A DNA stretch of 64,000 bases, from assembly GCF_000004195.4 (NCBI RefSeq), contig NC_030686.2:44317961-44381960 (forward strand), read 5' to 3'. Source of the stretch: Xenopus tropicalis. Taxonomy: Eukaryota; Chordata; Amphibia; Anura; Pipidae. Numbering within the stretch: the stretch's first letter is position 1; each line of letters opens with the position of its first letter. Shown one piece after another: positions 32,536 to 44,225 of this stretch. The notes beneath the pieces are model-generated. The model did no database searches. It saw nothing but the letters and a program-made list of their open reading frames with translations, and was not told the DNA's origin. The position numbers and the translations under genes are program-made.

Positions 32536-33584
32536 ATTGTATACATGTATGTACTGTCTTGCTAAAATATATATGTTTATAATATATTTATAAATGTGAT
32601 GCACCATATCCCACAATTTATAGTGCAAAATAAATATAAAATGCCATTAGGTGAAAGTTAATGTCCACAGCTGTAATCTTCTCTTCCAGCCTTGGATAAT
32701 ACCATATATTTCTATTCCTGCCATGTCAGTGTTACCTTATGCCAGGTGTACTCTGGATTCAAGTGGAAGTAAAGGGAATGACTGGGTCAAACACCAAAGG
32801 CTATTTTTACATAGTAAAACCTTTGAAGATAATAACTATATACCCTATATACAACAGAGATTATAATGGACCATTAAAATGTCGGAATAAATTGAAAACA
32901 TCACTAGGTGAAAGTTAATGTCAACAACTGCCACCCCCCCCCTCCAGATATGGATTACGCCCTGTATTTCCTCCTCTAGCTGGGATGCTGTGTCACTGTT
33001 ACCTTACGCCAGGTGAAAGGGGAGGGATTGTGGGACTGAGCACCACAGGCGTGTCCACGAGAGGAGGGAGAGTATTTCCCAGGCTACACGTAAGGAGAAG
33101 AGAAGAGGAAGGTGCCAGTACCAGCTGGGCTGGCTGAGAGGTGCGTAGCTCTCTGTTTCTAAATCATCTATGTATCTAATTGTGTGTGGTTTCTCTGTTT
33201 CTGCATGGGGGGCACTCTGTGTGTTTATATATATGATAGCTTGTTTGGGTGTGACAGAGTTTGAGGCATTCTGTTTGTGAATGTTTTTGTTAGAAAGGGT
33301 ATGACGAGTTTGTATGTAAAGGTATCACCTGAAGTTCGTGTTTTTGTTATGGTTTGGGTAGCTCCGTTCTGTTTGCCTTTGTGAGGGTATAAAAAGAAGA
33401 GTTTGCATGATCTATTAGATTATAGGGCTCATTTAAAAGGTTATTTTAAGTTATTTGTAAATGTAAAAGCTATTGACTGAACAGTTTTTCAGTAGAGGAC
33501 CCTTTTGTTATGAGCGGTGGTATAAAGGGAGCCAATAGGCAAAGCATTTGAGTTTCTGAGTGCTGACTGCATATTGCACCAGAT
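32536..33584. other. Intergenic; possible upstream non-coding exon at about 33020-33140
   Basis: Mostly AT-rich. A purine-rich stretch around 33050-33140 ends GGCTGGCTGAGAG followed by GTGCGTAG, a possible donor. slc16a5 coding exon 1 starts after an acceptor at 35561-35562, so an upstream 5' UTR exon must exist, and this is one candidate. No other signal. Confidence 0.3.
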
Positions 33585-33587
33585 TAA

Positions 33588-33786
33588 GGGTGAAGACACA
33601 CAGAGCTACTAGTAGCAGCTACTTGTCGTGGCTACTGAAACAGACAATGCTGATCATTTACTGATAATTGTCTCTATGTGTGTTTTAGCAAAGGCAACTC
33701 TCAGTATTGTCTATAGCAGGGTATTATCTGGCGTTTAGTAGCCATGAAAAAGTAGCTGCTACTAGTAGCTCCGTGTGTCTTCACCC
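33588..33786. mobile_element. Palindromic 'GGGTGAAGACACAC' MITE, intact, TAA duplication
   Basis: The ends GGGTGAAGACACAC and GTGTGTCTTCACCC are perfect inverted repeats. TAA flanks both sides (33585-33587 and 33787-33789). The clearest single copy of this family in the window. Confidence 0.88.
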
Positions 33787-33789
33787 TAA

Positions 33790-34299
33790 AAGTGTGTAGA
33801 ATCACTAGGGGTACCAAATTGTTAGTCAACACCATGTGAATCCACTCGCCCCAGGTAGGTGTTAATATTTTTCCAAAAGTGCAATGACCTGAGTTACTTT
33901 TACATAGTTGAGCCCTTGTATGTCTAATTAAAAACACACTCACTATAATGTAACTGGTCGCTTACCGTGCTGCAACTCGGCAGTAATAAATTCTGATTAT
34001 TACTGCTTTAACTCATGGGCACACATGCTAACACTGGAGAGACCCTTGCCAATGTTCCCTGCTCCTTTCTACTAAAACCACTAAAGGATTCTTGCCTCCT
34101 TTACTTCCTTATATGTAAAGTATTTGGAGTACGGCCAAAGGTATAATTAATTTCCAGAGATCCCCCCCCCCATTCAACCTCTTAAAATAACCCAGAACTT
34201 ATTGAACTGCTTAAATGAAACAACCCTCACAGCTGGAGTGCAAATGGCACACAATAATAGGCACAATAATGCCATAAAACAGTTTAAGCCTCTATGATA
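33790..34299. other. Intergenic, no gene seen
   Basis: Intergenic sequence between two transposons. No recognisable coding or repeat content. Confidence 0.5.
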
Positions 34300-34307
34300 C
34301 CCTAACC

Positions 34308-34804
34308 CAGGGGTGTCGAACTCAATCAGAGAAGGGGCCAAAATCTAAAATCCAGCCTAAATCGCGGGCCGAATGGTTTACTGAACCCCCATACAAAGTA
34401 CCCCCAATTGCCCCCATAAACAGTGCCCCCAAAAATAAGTACCCCCAATTGCCTCATCATACACAGTACCCCCCATAGACAGTAGCCAGCCCGCACACAC
34501 AGAGCCCCCACAGAAAGTACCCCCAACAGACCAGTGATGTCGGCGGCTCCTTCTCTCTTATGCCGCGGCAACAGGCACTACTATAAGGTTGCGCCTCGTC
34601 GCTGACGTGTGACATCATACGCACGGGTGCAACCTTATAAAAGGGCCTGTTGCCGCGGCATAAGAGAGAAGGAGCCGCTGGCGCTGACAAAGACTTGGTA
34701 TGTTTTTGCGCAGAGTGCGTGCAGTGATGACAGCGCGGTGCGGGCCACGTTGCAAGGCCTGGCGGGCCGGATTTGGCCCGCGGGCCTTGTGTTTGACATG
34801 TATG
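34308..34804. mobile_element. hAT MITE, 'CAGGGGTGTCGAACTC' family, perfect 8-bp duplication
   Basis: The left end CAGGGGTGTCGAACTC pairs with the mutated right end GTGTTTGACATGTATG. The direct repeat CCCTAACC flanks both sides (34300-34307 and 34805-34812). The interior has a palindrome around TTGCCGCGGCATAAGAGAGA. Non-coding. Confidence 0.88.
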
Positions 34805-34936
34805 CCCTAACCATTAGGTGCCATCTAGAAGTTATACAAAACTGCATTCCCTCTATATGCTGACACTTTCCTATTACAAACAGAAGGAAGATCCCCACGC
34901 AACAGATGATGCCACGTGGTATAGGAATGTCTAATT

Positions 34937-35207
34937 CAGTGATCCCCAACCAGTGGCTCAGGGGCAACATGTTGCTCCCCAACCCCTTGGGTGTTGCTCT
35001 CAGTGCCCCCAAACCAGGGAGTTATTTTTGAATTCCTGACTTGGGGGCAAGTTTTGGTTGAATAAAAACAAGATTTCCTACCAAATAAAGCCCCTGTAAG
35101 CTGATAGGGTGCATAGAGGCCCCTAATAGCCAATCACAGCCCTTATTTGGCTCCTCCATGAACTTTTATGGTTGTGGCTCACAAATAACAAAGGTTGGGG
35201 ATCCCTG
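34937..35207. mobile_element. hAT MITE, 'GATCCCCAACC' family, perfect 8-bp duplication
   Basis: The ends CAGTGATCCCCAACC and GGTTGGGGATCCCTG pair, and GTCTAATT flanks both sides (34929-34936 and 35208-35215). Reference copy for the family also at 5403, 19268 and 30340. Confidence 0.9.
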
Positions 35208-35215
35208 GTCTAATT

Positions 35216-35587
35216 GAACATTTTCAACACAGAGACAGCTTGAGCCCCTGGTGGCTAAGCAAACTACACAGCTACCAATCATTGCAGCCCCAATAAGACA
35301 ATTCTCCATAATGATGCCTTCTTGGGATCATTAGTGGGCTGCCATTACAAGCAAATAACGTTATACCCCCCTATACTTTAGGAATGGTACACTATATGCA
35401 AGGGTGATGTGTAACTCATGTGATTTTGTGACTTGTGTGACTTTCAGTTCCATTCTGTGAAAGCCTCAGGTCAGAAGATGTGGGTTAAGGTTCAAGGTTG
35501 CATTTTTTGTTTTCAGCTTCGCACTGTTCCCCACCACCCTAATTAGATCATTTTATTTGCAGTTAGACAGTAGTGGGAGAAACAAGG
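35216..35587 (+). other. Region upstream of slc16a5 coding exon 1
   Basis: Intron sequence ending at acceptor TTTATTTGCAG (35552-35562), then 25 bp of 5' UTR before the ATG at 35588. No repeat family recognised. Confidence 0.55.
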
Positions 35588-38500
35588 ATGGAGACTCCAG
35601 ATGGACCATGGGCATGGGTGGTGCTGGCAGCTGTTATGTTGACACAGGGGTTGAGTTTGGGCTTCCCCTCCTGCATTGGGATCTTTTACACAGACATTCA
35701 GACTTCCTTCCAAGCCTCCAACACAGAGACCTCATGGTTCCCTTCAATTATCATGGCTGTCCTGCACGCCGGAGGTAAGTTTTTGTCTGTACCGTTGTAC
35801 CTCATACCTTCTACCTTTCTCTGTGTGAATAGAACAGTAATTCTGGTTGGTTTTCTTCCCAGGACCACTTTGCACTATCATGGTGGAGAGGTTTGGCTGC
35901 AGAGTAACAGTAATGGTTGGAGGACTCCTTTGTGGGGTGGGGATGGTCACCAGCGCCTTCTCTCAGACCATAATTCACCTGTACCTCAGTGCTGGGTTTG
36001 TTGGAGGTAAGTAATTGTATGAACAGGCTAAAAATATTATGGCGTACTGTAATAGATGTTTGCTTCTTACCCAGAAAGTAGTGTTTACTGGAAACCTGTT
36101 GGAAAGCAAACATATGATTATCTCTTATGTGTGGAAATTTTATATATTGATATTATGAGAAGTCACTCATCAGGTGATTCTCTGAGCCACCGCCTGCCAT
36201 TTAGTACCTAGGGTATACATTGCTTTGATTGTAGCAATTATAGTTTTATATATGGTGTAAGAGCTGGTGTAAAACACCTTTATACATGCAACTACGATAC
36301 AGTGTTGAATGGAAACTGCAGTAGAAAACATCAGTGTTTCCATGAACAAGTTGTATTGTATAAGCTAATCTTTCATGCCTGAAACCTGACTTTTGATTCC
36401 CTTTCAGGTTTGGGGTTTTGCTTCTGCTTCCAGGCGGGAATCACTGTGCTGGGATACTACTTTATTCGACGGCGGACATTGGCAAATTCATTGGCCTCCG
36501 CCGGGGCTTCTATTGGAATGGCATTGTGGCCCCTGGCATCTCAGCACCTTCTGGAGACCATGGGCTGGAGAGGTTCCTTTCTGCTCTTTGGGGGTGTTCT
36601 GCTCAATTGCTGTGTGTGCGGCGCCATTATGAGACCTGTCAGATCTCTGGAACCTGCTCATGAAAAGGAGGTGTTAGCACCAGAAGAACCAAATGGAATT
36701 AAACACAAAGGAGAGAAGACAGAACAGGGCAAAGGCTTACAAAGGTACATGGCTTTTGACCTCCTGTTCCGACATCGTCGCTACCAGATCTACGCCCTAG
36801 GTGTCACCTGGATGGTTCTAGGCTTCGTCTTACCACTTTTTTACTTGGTCCCATATGCCACCAGCAATGACATTGATGAGAAGAAAGCAGCACTTCTTCT
36901 ATCTCTTGTTGGCTTTATGAATATATTTATGCGTCCCATGGCGGGGTTGGTATCTCAACAGAAGGTGTTTCATGGACGGCTTATGTATCTTTTTAGCGTA
37001 GCAGTTATTTTAAATGGACTCAGCAACTTAGTTTGTGCAATATGGGTGTCGTTCCCAGCCTTGTTGACTTACTGCGTCTTATACAGCATTACCATGAGTT
37101 TCATTGGATCACTTATCTTCCAAGTACTGATGGATACTGTTGGGATGAAGAGGTTCCCTGGAGCTTTCGGCCTTTTCACCATCCTTGAGAGCATAACTAT
37201 CATGGCGGGACCACCGCTGGCAGGTTAGTGCATGCATTACAACTTGCTGTCCTATGAAAGTTACAATTCTGTTCCATTTTCAGAGAAATGGGTTTGATCA
37301 TTTTTTTTTATGTGGCAAAAAAGCAGGATGGGTACATATTACTACATATAAACTCTTTTCTTTAGCAAGGGCAACAAATGAGGGCCCATTTACAACTTGT
37401 GTGCAAACTGTAAAAAAACAGGAGCAAAGGCTAAGGGGCTGATTCATCAAAGTACGAGTTAGAATCCCGAAATGGGTAAAATTCGGATAAGATACGTTCA
37501 TTTCTGATGATCGGAAATGTCACGAAAATGCTTACAAAAGATTTGTAATAGTCACGATAATATTGCATTGGCAATCCGAAAGTCACAAAATTTTCGTATC
37601 CGAACTATCGTAAACGGCAGAAAAAGCTTTGATCCTTCAGTGCATGATTTTGGAAGCCCCTAATAGGACTCAATGGCACTCTGCAGCTCCACACTGGCCC
37701 AAGGAAAGTCACGATAACGAAGCTTTAATGAATCCGAATCTTTGGTACTCAGCACGACAATACGATTTTGTCATACTAATTGTCGCGCAAATTACGAAAA
37801 AGTAGAGCAAATTAACAAAAAAGCCACAAAAAATACGCACAGCAAGAAAACGTAGAAAATACGTGTTTTTTGTATTCGGAAACAATCGTACTTTGATTAA
37901 TGTGACCCTATGGGGCACATTTACTAACCCACGAACGGGTCGAAATGAGTCCGATTGCGTTTTTTTCGTAATGATCGGTATTTTGCGATTTTTTTCGTAT
38001 TTTTTGCGATTTTTTTCGGCTTCTTTACGAATTTTTCGTTACCAATACGATTTTTGCGTAAAAACGCGAGTTTTTCGTAGCCATTACGAAAGTTGCGTAA
38101 AATCTGGCGATTTTTCGTAGCGTTAAAACTTGCGCGAAAAGTTGCGCCTTTTTCGTAGCGTTAAAACTTAAAAGGTGCAAAGTTTCGCGTAAGTTTTAAC
38201 GCTACGAAAAAAGCGCAACTTTTTACGCAACTTTCGTAATGGCTACGAAAAATTCGCGTTTTTACGCAAAAATCGTATTGGTAACGAAAAATTCGTAAAG
38301 ATGCCGAAAAAATCGCAACAAATACGAAAAAGTCGCAAAATGTTCGTTTTCAAGTCGGAACTTTTCCAATTCGGGTCGGATTCGTGGGTTAGTAAATCAG
38401 CCCCTATGTGTTTAGTTCCTGACAGCCAGTCTGTTGTACTAGGTTGTAAAGGGAAGGAGCAGGTTTTTCACGACTGATAATAACACTGCTGTTAATTAAC

Positions 38501-39205
38501 TAATTAATAATGAATAAATGTGCACATTTAGACCATGACACTTAAAGCCTGGTACTGCTAACAGATAAAGCATTTCCATGTATGCTATATAAATAAGCCT
38601 TTATGGTGGTTGCATCTAGAGCAGTAGTTGGTCAAAGGTGATTGCAATATAGATCTGATTTTACAGTGCAATTCAGCTACTGTTCCTTCACTTTTGCCCA
38701 ACATGTGCTGAGTGTTAGTGTTTTATGGGTATAATTATATTTTATATTCCATTGCCAAGTCAGTTGTGTTCGTTTATGATTTCCAGTCTTTTATTTTGTA
38801 TATATGTTATCCTCACTTTTCAATGTATGTTTATTGTTTTTAATAAATATAAAAAGAATGAAATAGAAACCAAAAAAACAGGTGTACTAGGCCTCATCAT
38901 TGTTTCCATATGATACATATCGTACATTTACATTTTACGTCATGAATATCCAGTCTTGATAAATCCTTTTCTCTGTCCCCTCAGGTTTGCTGGTAGATAT
39001 AACAGGTCAATATGGACTTGTATTTTATGCCAGCAGTATTGCAGTGACTTCATCTGGACTCTTCATGGGTTTGGCCTCCTTTGCAGTGGACAGGAGCGAA
39101 GCAAAGGCCAGAAGGTGCAGCCAAAGACCTACAGAAGCCACAGATAACAAAGATAACGGTGACGCAATATACTCTCCCTGTAAGCAGGAAGATTGTATAT
39201 TGTGA
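35588..39205 (+). CDS. slc16a5: Monocarboxylate transporter family protein MCT6
   Basis: Plasma-membrane major-facilitator transporter of the SLC16 family. Coding exons 35588-35774, 35863-36006, 36408-37223 and 38985-39205 have GT-AG borders and phase-1 junctions throughout. They give 455 aa, about 50 shorter than human MCT6 in the cytosolic tail. The family signature after the start (DGPWAWVV) opens TM1. The second hallmark, YYFIRRRTLANSLASAG, lies in TM5. A hydrophilic loop between TM6 and TM7 carries the Glu/Lys-rich stretch. The helix with GFMNIFMRP keeps the conserved Arg but has Asn where proton-coupled MCTs have Asp, as in human MCT6. MCT6 moves drugs such as bumetanide rather than lactate, and the Asn fits proton-independent transport (inference). 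A GTG 15 bases upstream is in frame but the ATG is the supported start. Near-identity to MCT6 at many blocks makes the assignment secure. Confidence 0.95.
37436..37912. mobile_element. Palindromic element in slc16a5 last intron, 'CATCAAAGTACGAG' family
   Basis: The left end GGGGCTGATTCATCAAAGTA pairs with the right end TACTTTGATTAATGTGACCC. It directly abuts the next element at 37917. Confidence 0.65.
37917..38404. mobile_element. Palindromic 'CCCACGAACGGGTCG' element, full length
   Basis: The ends GGGGCACATTTACTAACCCA and TGGGTTAGTAAATCAGCCCC pair, and TAT lies directly outside both. Same family as 18639 and 23256. Arms rich in TTTTTCGTA could form a hairpin of several hundred bases in the slc16a5 pre-mRNA. 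Confidence 0.8.
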
Positions 39206-39939
39206 GTGAACTGTTTGTGGGGAGAATGATTACTGACTGCACTCAGGGATGTCAGTAGATCTGCAGTTTTCTTCAAGCGAAGGCTGGATTCGGATCCATA
39301 GCATTGAGACAAGGTGGTGAAATAATTCAGGCAATTACCATGCACAAGGTGGACTTGGGAGAGATATGTAATCTGTGGGAAAAAAGAGGATTTTCCAGAA
39401 CCATGACAGAATTTCTGTTCTAATAAGCGTGGGGCGGAATAACGTCTTCTGGCAGGAGGAAAATATCAGTATTCCTATAGAACTGAGCTGAGATGTTTCT
39501 TTGTGATGTGAGCGTGAGGATGGATGAGCTCCTCGTTTATTTGTCATTCTCTTTAGCGTGGAAAATGGGGAGTGAAATACTCCTGTATGGATATGCTACT
39601 GTTACTGAGAGGAGATTTATGGTGTTGACAATGCTTTATTTATGAATATTTGGATCTCTGCTGTCAAGTCATAAAAGCACATTTATCTGGAAGTCAATAT
39701 TATGCAATGAAGGTAATTGCTTCTTCTAAAAGCCTCTTTTTGCTCAACACATTAACACTGGCCAACGTCCAAAGATTCCCCGATTATGTAACGTACTTCC
39801 TACAGATGGTCACAAACCAAAGAAGGAGGGTTTGCGGAGACTGCAAATGTCATTTTTATCTGTGGCCTTGGCTCTGAAGGTGTAACAATCATCAGGCCAG
39901 TATTCTATATCGAATGGATATGGAGGGTATAGCACTTTG
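39206..39939 (+). other. slc16a5: Probable slc16a5 3' UTR
   Basis: Unique-looking sequence directly after the stop codon with no repeat family. No strong AATAAA is seen before the MITE at 39940. AATAAA occurs much later at about 41546, so the 3' end may lie beyond the inserted elements. Confidence 0.4.
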
Positions 39940-40137
39940 GGTGAAGACACACGGAGCTACTAGTAGCAGCTACTTGTCACAGCTACTAAAATAGACAATG
40001 CTGATCATTTACTGATAATTGTCTCTGTGTGTTTAGCAGAGGCAAATTTCAGTATTGTCTATGGCAGGGGATTTTTTGGCGTTTAGTAGCCATGAAAAAG
40101 TAGCTGCTACTAAGTAGCTCCGTGTGTCTTCACCCTT
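39940..40137. mobile_element. Palindromic 'GGGTGAAGACACAC' MITE
   Basis: The ends GGGTGAAGACACACGGAGC and GCTCCGTGTGTCTTCACCC pair. Same family as 33588. It abuts a T2-type element. Confidence 0.85.
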
Positions 40138-40585
40138 AAATGGGTGGTTCACCTTTATGTTAACTTTAAGTATATTATTCATTTCTCAATAAGTCTTTGC
40201 TTCATAGTTTTTGAATTAGTTGCCTTTTTCTTCTAACTTTTTGCAGCTTTACAATGGGGCTTACTGTCCCCTAAGAAAAAAACCTATTGCTCTGTGAAGC
40301 TACAGTTTAATTGTTATTGTTACTATATATTACTTGTTTTTCTATTTACGTCCTCTCCTATTCATATATCAGTCTTTCATTCAAACCACACCCTGGTTGC
40401 TAAGGTAATTTGGATCCTAGCAACCAAATAGCTGCTGAAACTCCAAGCTGGAGAACTGGCGGACAAAAACTGAAATAGTTAAATAAACTACAAATAATAA
40501 AAAATGAAGACCAAATGCAAATTGTTTCAGAATATCACTCTCTACTTCATACTAAAAGTTTACTCAAAGGTGAACAACCCCTGTT
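40138..40585. mobile_element. T2-type MITE
   Basis: The left end TTAAATGGGTGGTTCACC pairs with the right end AAAGGTGAACAACCCC. The body shares TGAAGCTACAGTTTAATTG and CTGGTTGCTAAGGTAATTTGG with 18608 and 22829. Confidence 0.75.
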
Positions 40586-42025
40586 ACCCATTTTATATCC
40601 AGTGCGTATAAAATTGCAACATTACTATCTCAGGGGTAAGCAAAGTCTTACAGTTGTCTTAAAGTTGCCTTGATATTTTTCCTCTGAAAGGCACACTTGT
40701 AAAGAGAGGCTAGGAAGGATAGTTTTAAATCCTGCGTAGATATTACAGTAGCATGGAAACAAGTGTAGGCTTGATTAGGTAAATGCAGACCAAGGTACTT
40801 AGTAGCATTTATTACGGTTCATGGGAATAGCGTGGGTTTTATTAGAAAAGCAGTAAAGTCTGAGATTCAAGATGCATTAAAAGGACTAGTTAGTGCAAAC
40901 CTGTCGTAATCTCCAAAGATACAAACCGTCACCGTGCCTCAGTTACTCTTTATATTGTATGTGCTGTAGTCAGTTCAGCAGCTTCATTGTGTACCTATAT
41001 GCACAGCCTATGCCTTGTCATGATGAATCATAATTGATCTCAGTCTAGCAGCTTCAGGCAACATAATATTAGTGGCTGTAAAGCAGTGAAACGCCTTTAA
41101 TGAAGGCAAAATATGCTTTATGGTCACAGCCCTTCCTCAGGGCTCTGCATCTGGCAGCGGGCAGACCAAAATAGATGCAAGCAGCACACTGCCATGCTGT
41201 GCCAGTATAGTAGAAGAAAACACTTTATGTTTGGGCTGTAGCCATTTTGGTTTTGCTCAACAATCCTTCATGTTCATTTGGAAGTTAAGAACTCAATGGC
41301 AAACACTGGGCAAATGTACACCTGGGCTTGTAACTCATAGCAACCATTCAGTGATTAGCCTTCTTCAGCCAGCTGCAGGTAGAACAAAGAAAGCAAGCAT
41401 CTGATTGGTTCCCACTGGTTACTGCCCAGATGCAAATTTGGCCAGTGTTTATACACGACTGTAACACTTTTCCTGTAATCTGTGTTTTTTCATTTGCTTT
41501 AAAAGAGATGAGGATGTAACTTTAGTTTGCTACTTAGAAACAAATAAAAGAATTATTTATTAGCAGCGCTGCTTCATTCTCTGTCCTTCTGTTAGTATCA
41601 CATTATAGTCACAAAGGCCCTGCTGCACAACAGTATGGCAAAGAAAGGGTGACTGGCAGTTGGAATTGTATAGGGCGCCTAGATGCCACTTATTTATGGG
41701 ACAGCAACTTCCCAGTTGTTTCAGATAGAAATGCTATTGCCAAATATATCATTAAATGCCAAGGAAAGCTGAATGCAATGGGGTGGCAATATGTTAAGTA
41801 CCGGGCAGTGAATTAAATCACTAAGTTTATTCCCTGGGCCGCACTCCTCGCCATCATCTGATGTTAATTTCACAGACATCCCAAGTGCAGACTCTGGCTT
41901 GTGCAAATGCAGTAGGCTAAAAAAGACCGGGACGGTAAGATGGCAGTACTGCAGCACCGGCCTGGTGCATGGGTGCCAGCCCAGGGAATAGACTTTGTGA
42001 GTGACTGAATTCACTGGAAGGTGTC
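40586..42025. other. Intergenic; AATAAA at about 41546 could end slc16a5
   Basis: No recognised gene. A decayed repeat with CATAGCAACCATTCAGTGAT and CTGATTGGTTCCCACTGG (41240-41460) is also seen at 27445 and 53905. The stretch 41541-41551 has AAATAAAAG, a possible distal poly(A) signal. Confidence 0.4.
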
Positions 42026-42028
42026 TTA

Positions 42029-42385
42029 TGGTGGCCATACACCTTCAGATCCGCTCGCTTGGCGATGTCGCCAAGCGAGCGGATATTCTCCCGATATCCC
42101 CCTCCTACGGGTGGGCGATATTGGGAGAATCCAGGCTAATTCGATCGTTTGGCCCTGAGGCCAAACGACAGGTATAGGCAAAGTCGGTTCAGGGACCGCA
42201 CCAACGAGCCGATGCGGTCCCCGATCTGACTAGATTTTTTAACCTGCCCGATTGATATCTGGCCGATTTCAGGCCAGATATTGGTCGGGCAGGCCCGTCG
42301 TTAGTGCCCATACACGGGCCGATTAGCTGCCGAATCTGTCTAAGGGACCAATATCGCCAGCTAGAATCGGCCCGTGTATGGGGAC
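42029..42385. mobile_element. Palindromic 'GGCCATACAC' MITE with TTA duplication
   Basis: The ends TGGTGGCCATACACC and CGTGTATGGGGACC pair, and TTA flanks both sides (42026-42028 and 42386-42388). One of the most complete copies of the family. Internal arms contain TCGCTTGGCGATGTCGCC and GCCCGATTGATATCTGGCC. Confidence 0.85.
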
Positions 42386-42388
42386 CTT

Positions 42389-43739
42389 AACTTACTGGCA
42401 CCTCCTTTAAAGTCCCTGTTACACCATACTTACATTGCACAACCGAATGCATGATTATAAATTCAATGACAAAAAAAGGTGAGCGGGCTTCAGCAAGGTG
42501 AGTCCAGTAAGTTGTAATGTGATAAGGGAAAAAGAAATGTACGTCACATGGTTACATAAAGCGAAAAGCACTGATAAGTGCAGGAGGGACTATTGCACAA
42601 AGAAAAACCAGACCTCCCCATACACTGTCCTGTCCTGACAGGGCCACAAGCGACTGGATTTACCCAAAAGGAATAGCCCGGTGACCTTAGCACAACACGA
42701 CACAAACAGCAAACGACAAAGCACTGCATTAAGGGTTTAAAAGCAAAAAGGGAGACGCCAAGCTAAAATAATACATGTGATTAGCACCTACACACCAGCA
42801 CAGCAGTATTTTTTAAAAAAAATATGGTTTTGTCATTTCTTATGCAACAAAACTGCGACAAATCCGAAAAAAATATGCTATCTAAAAGCTGTAGAGGTAA
42901 GATAGAAGTCAGTGGCATAACTTGGTCATGCCGGGCCTCCTGCAAAGAAATCTAATTTCGCTTTTTGTTCAGCAATTGCAGCAGCTACCTGGTTACTAGA
43001 GAAAAATGTACCTTAGCAACCAGGCATATGTTGGTGAATTAATATGAGGGGGCTGAATAGATAGACAAGCAATACAAAAGCCACAATAATGATAAATTTT
43101 TAGCCTCACATAGTAATAATCAGTGACCCCCCCCCCCGCAAACAACCAAATAGCAAGCTAGAAAGTGGTAGTTTGAAGTCAAATGATTCAAAAACTAAGA
43201 TACAAATATAGACCAATCACAAAGGTGCTGAAAATAGTCCATCCAACATACTAAAGGTTAAACAGGAACATATTACATAACAGCCACTGCAAGTGGAACG
43301 ACTGTAGGCTACAAGCTATTCCAAATAGCCTGCACTTGGGCCGGCACAGTGGCTCCGGGCTCAGACACAGAGGAGCGCTGATTCTCTCATAGGGGCGACA
43401 AGCCGCAACGTGTGGCATAAGCCTTATATGTGCAAAATGCCACCCAGCTCTTCTTTAGCAAACTGCTCATGATGGAGTTAATAAATCCCAGTGGAATTCA
43501 CCTTGTAACATTTTTAACATACCAAGCAAGTATTCCTCTTCCTTCTGTCTTCTTTCTTCAGAATCCCAGGGCTCACCCTGGACCCATACACCCCAGCCGG
43601 TGCGGGTTTCTCCTAATAGGAGCACTGGCCTAGGGTATAAGGTAAGGTAAGGATTACAATTAGTGGGGGCACATTTTGGCACCCCCCCAGTGATGTAGCC
43701 TTTCCTTCTCCATTAAGAACTTTTATGATATGTGTAAAA
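42389..43739. other. Intergenic with a decayed T2-type fragment
   Basis: A T2-like body is recognisable at about 42960-43150 (TTTTTGTTCAGCAATTGCAGC, CTTAGCAACCAGGC). A 10-base C run lies at 43128-43138. No gene recognised. Confidence 0.4.
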
Positions 43740-44005
43740 GTAGCCATACACAGGCTGCCAATACTGGTTCTTTAGACCGGTACTGATTATCTGCGCGTGT
43801 ATGGGCACCCCCGACGTGCCTTCTCGACCAATATCTGGCCTGAAAATGCCCAAATCTTGATCGGGCAGGTTTAATTTTTCCATCAGATCAAGGCCCGCAT
43901 CGGCTCATTCATGCAGTCCCTGAATCGACAGCGGCTATGCCCAGCGTTATAATTCAAATTAGCTTGATATTGCTCACCCAACCTCACAGTGTATGGCGAC
44001 CTTAA
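43740..44005. mobile_element. Decayed 'GCCATACACAGG' MITE
   Basis: The left end GTAGCCATACACAGG and right end AGTGTATGGCGACC pair. Internal CGACCAATATCTGGCCTG and GATCGGGCAGG match the 26012/42029 family, with many substitutions. Confidence 0.65.
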
Positions 44006-44225
44006 CAGTTACCAGGAAACAGGAAAGGGATGCTATGTTATCAGATGTTATTATAAGAGATGTTATAACTGACAAGTCCACTGTTCGTATCATTTTGTTG
44101 TATTTACAATAAAACGGGTTACATTCATATGGTTGCATATAAAATACATTTGTCCTTCCTCCCATTGCCTACCTGTAGTCATGCCATAATCCCCAGGCAA
44201 GCAACCTAGAACCCAAGGGAGGGTA

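Noticed and set aside
16800..35500. Expected mrpl58 (ICT1) or other gene between kctd2 and slc16a5
   Set aside because: No exon with recognisable coding text was found; in human mrpl58 lies on the other side of atp5pd, so it is not expected here.
35573..35587. GTG start five codons upstream for slc16a5
   Set aside because: The nuclear vertebrate gene has a suitable ATG at 35588 directly before the MCT signature; non-ATG initiation is not needed.
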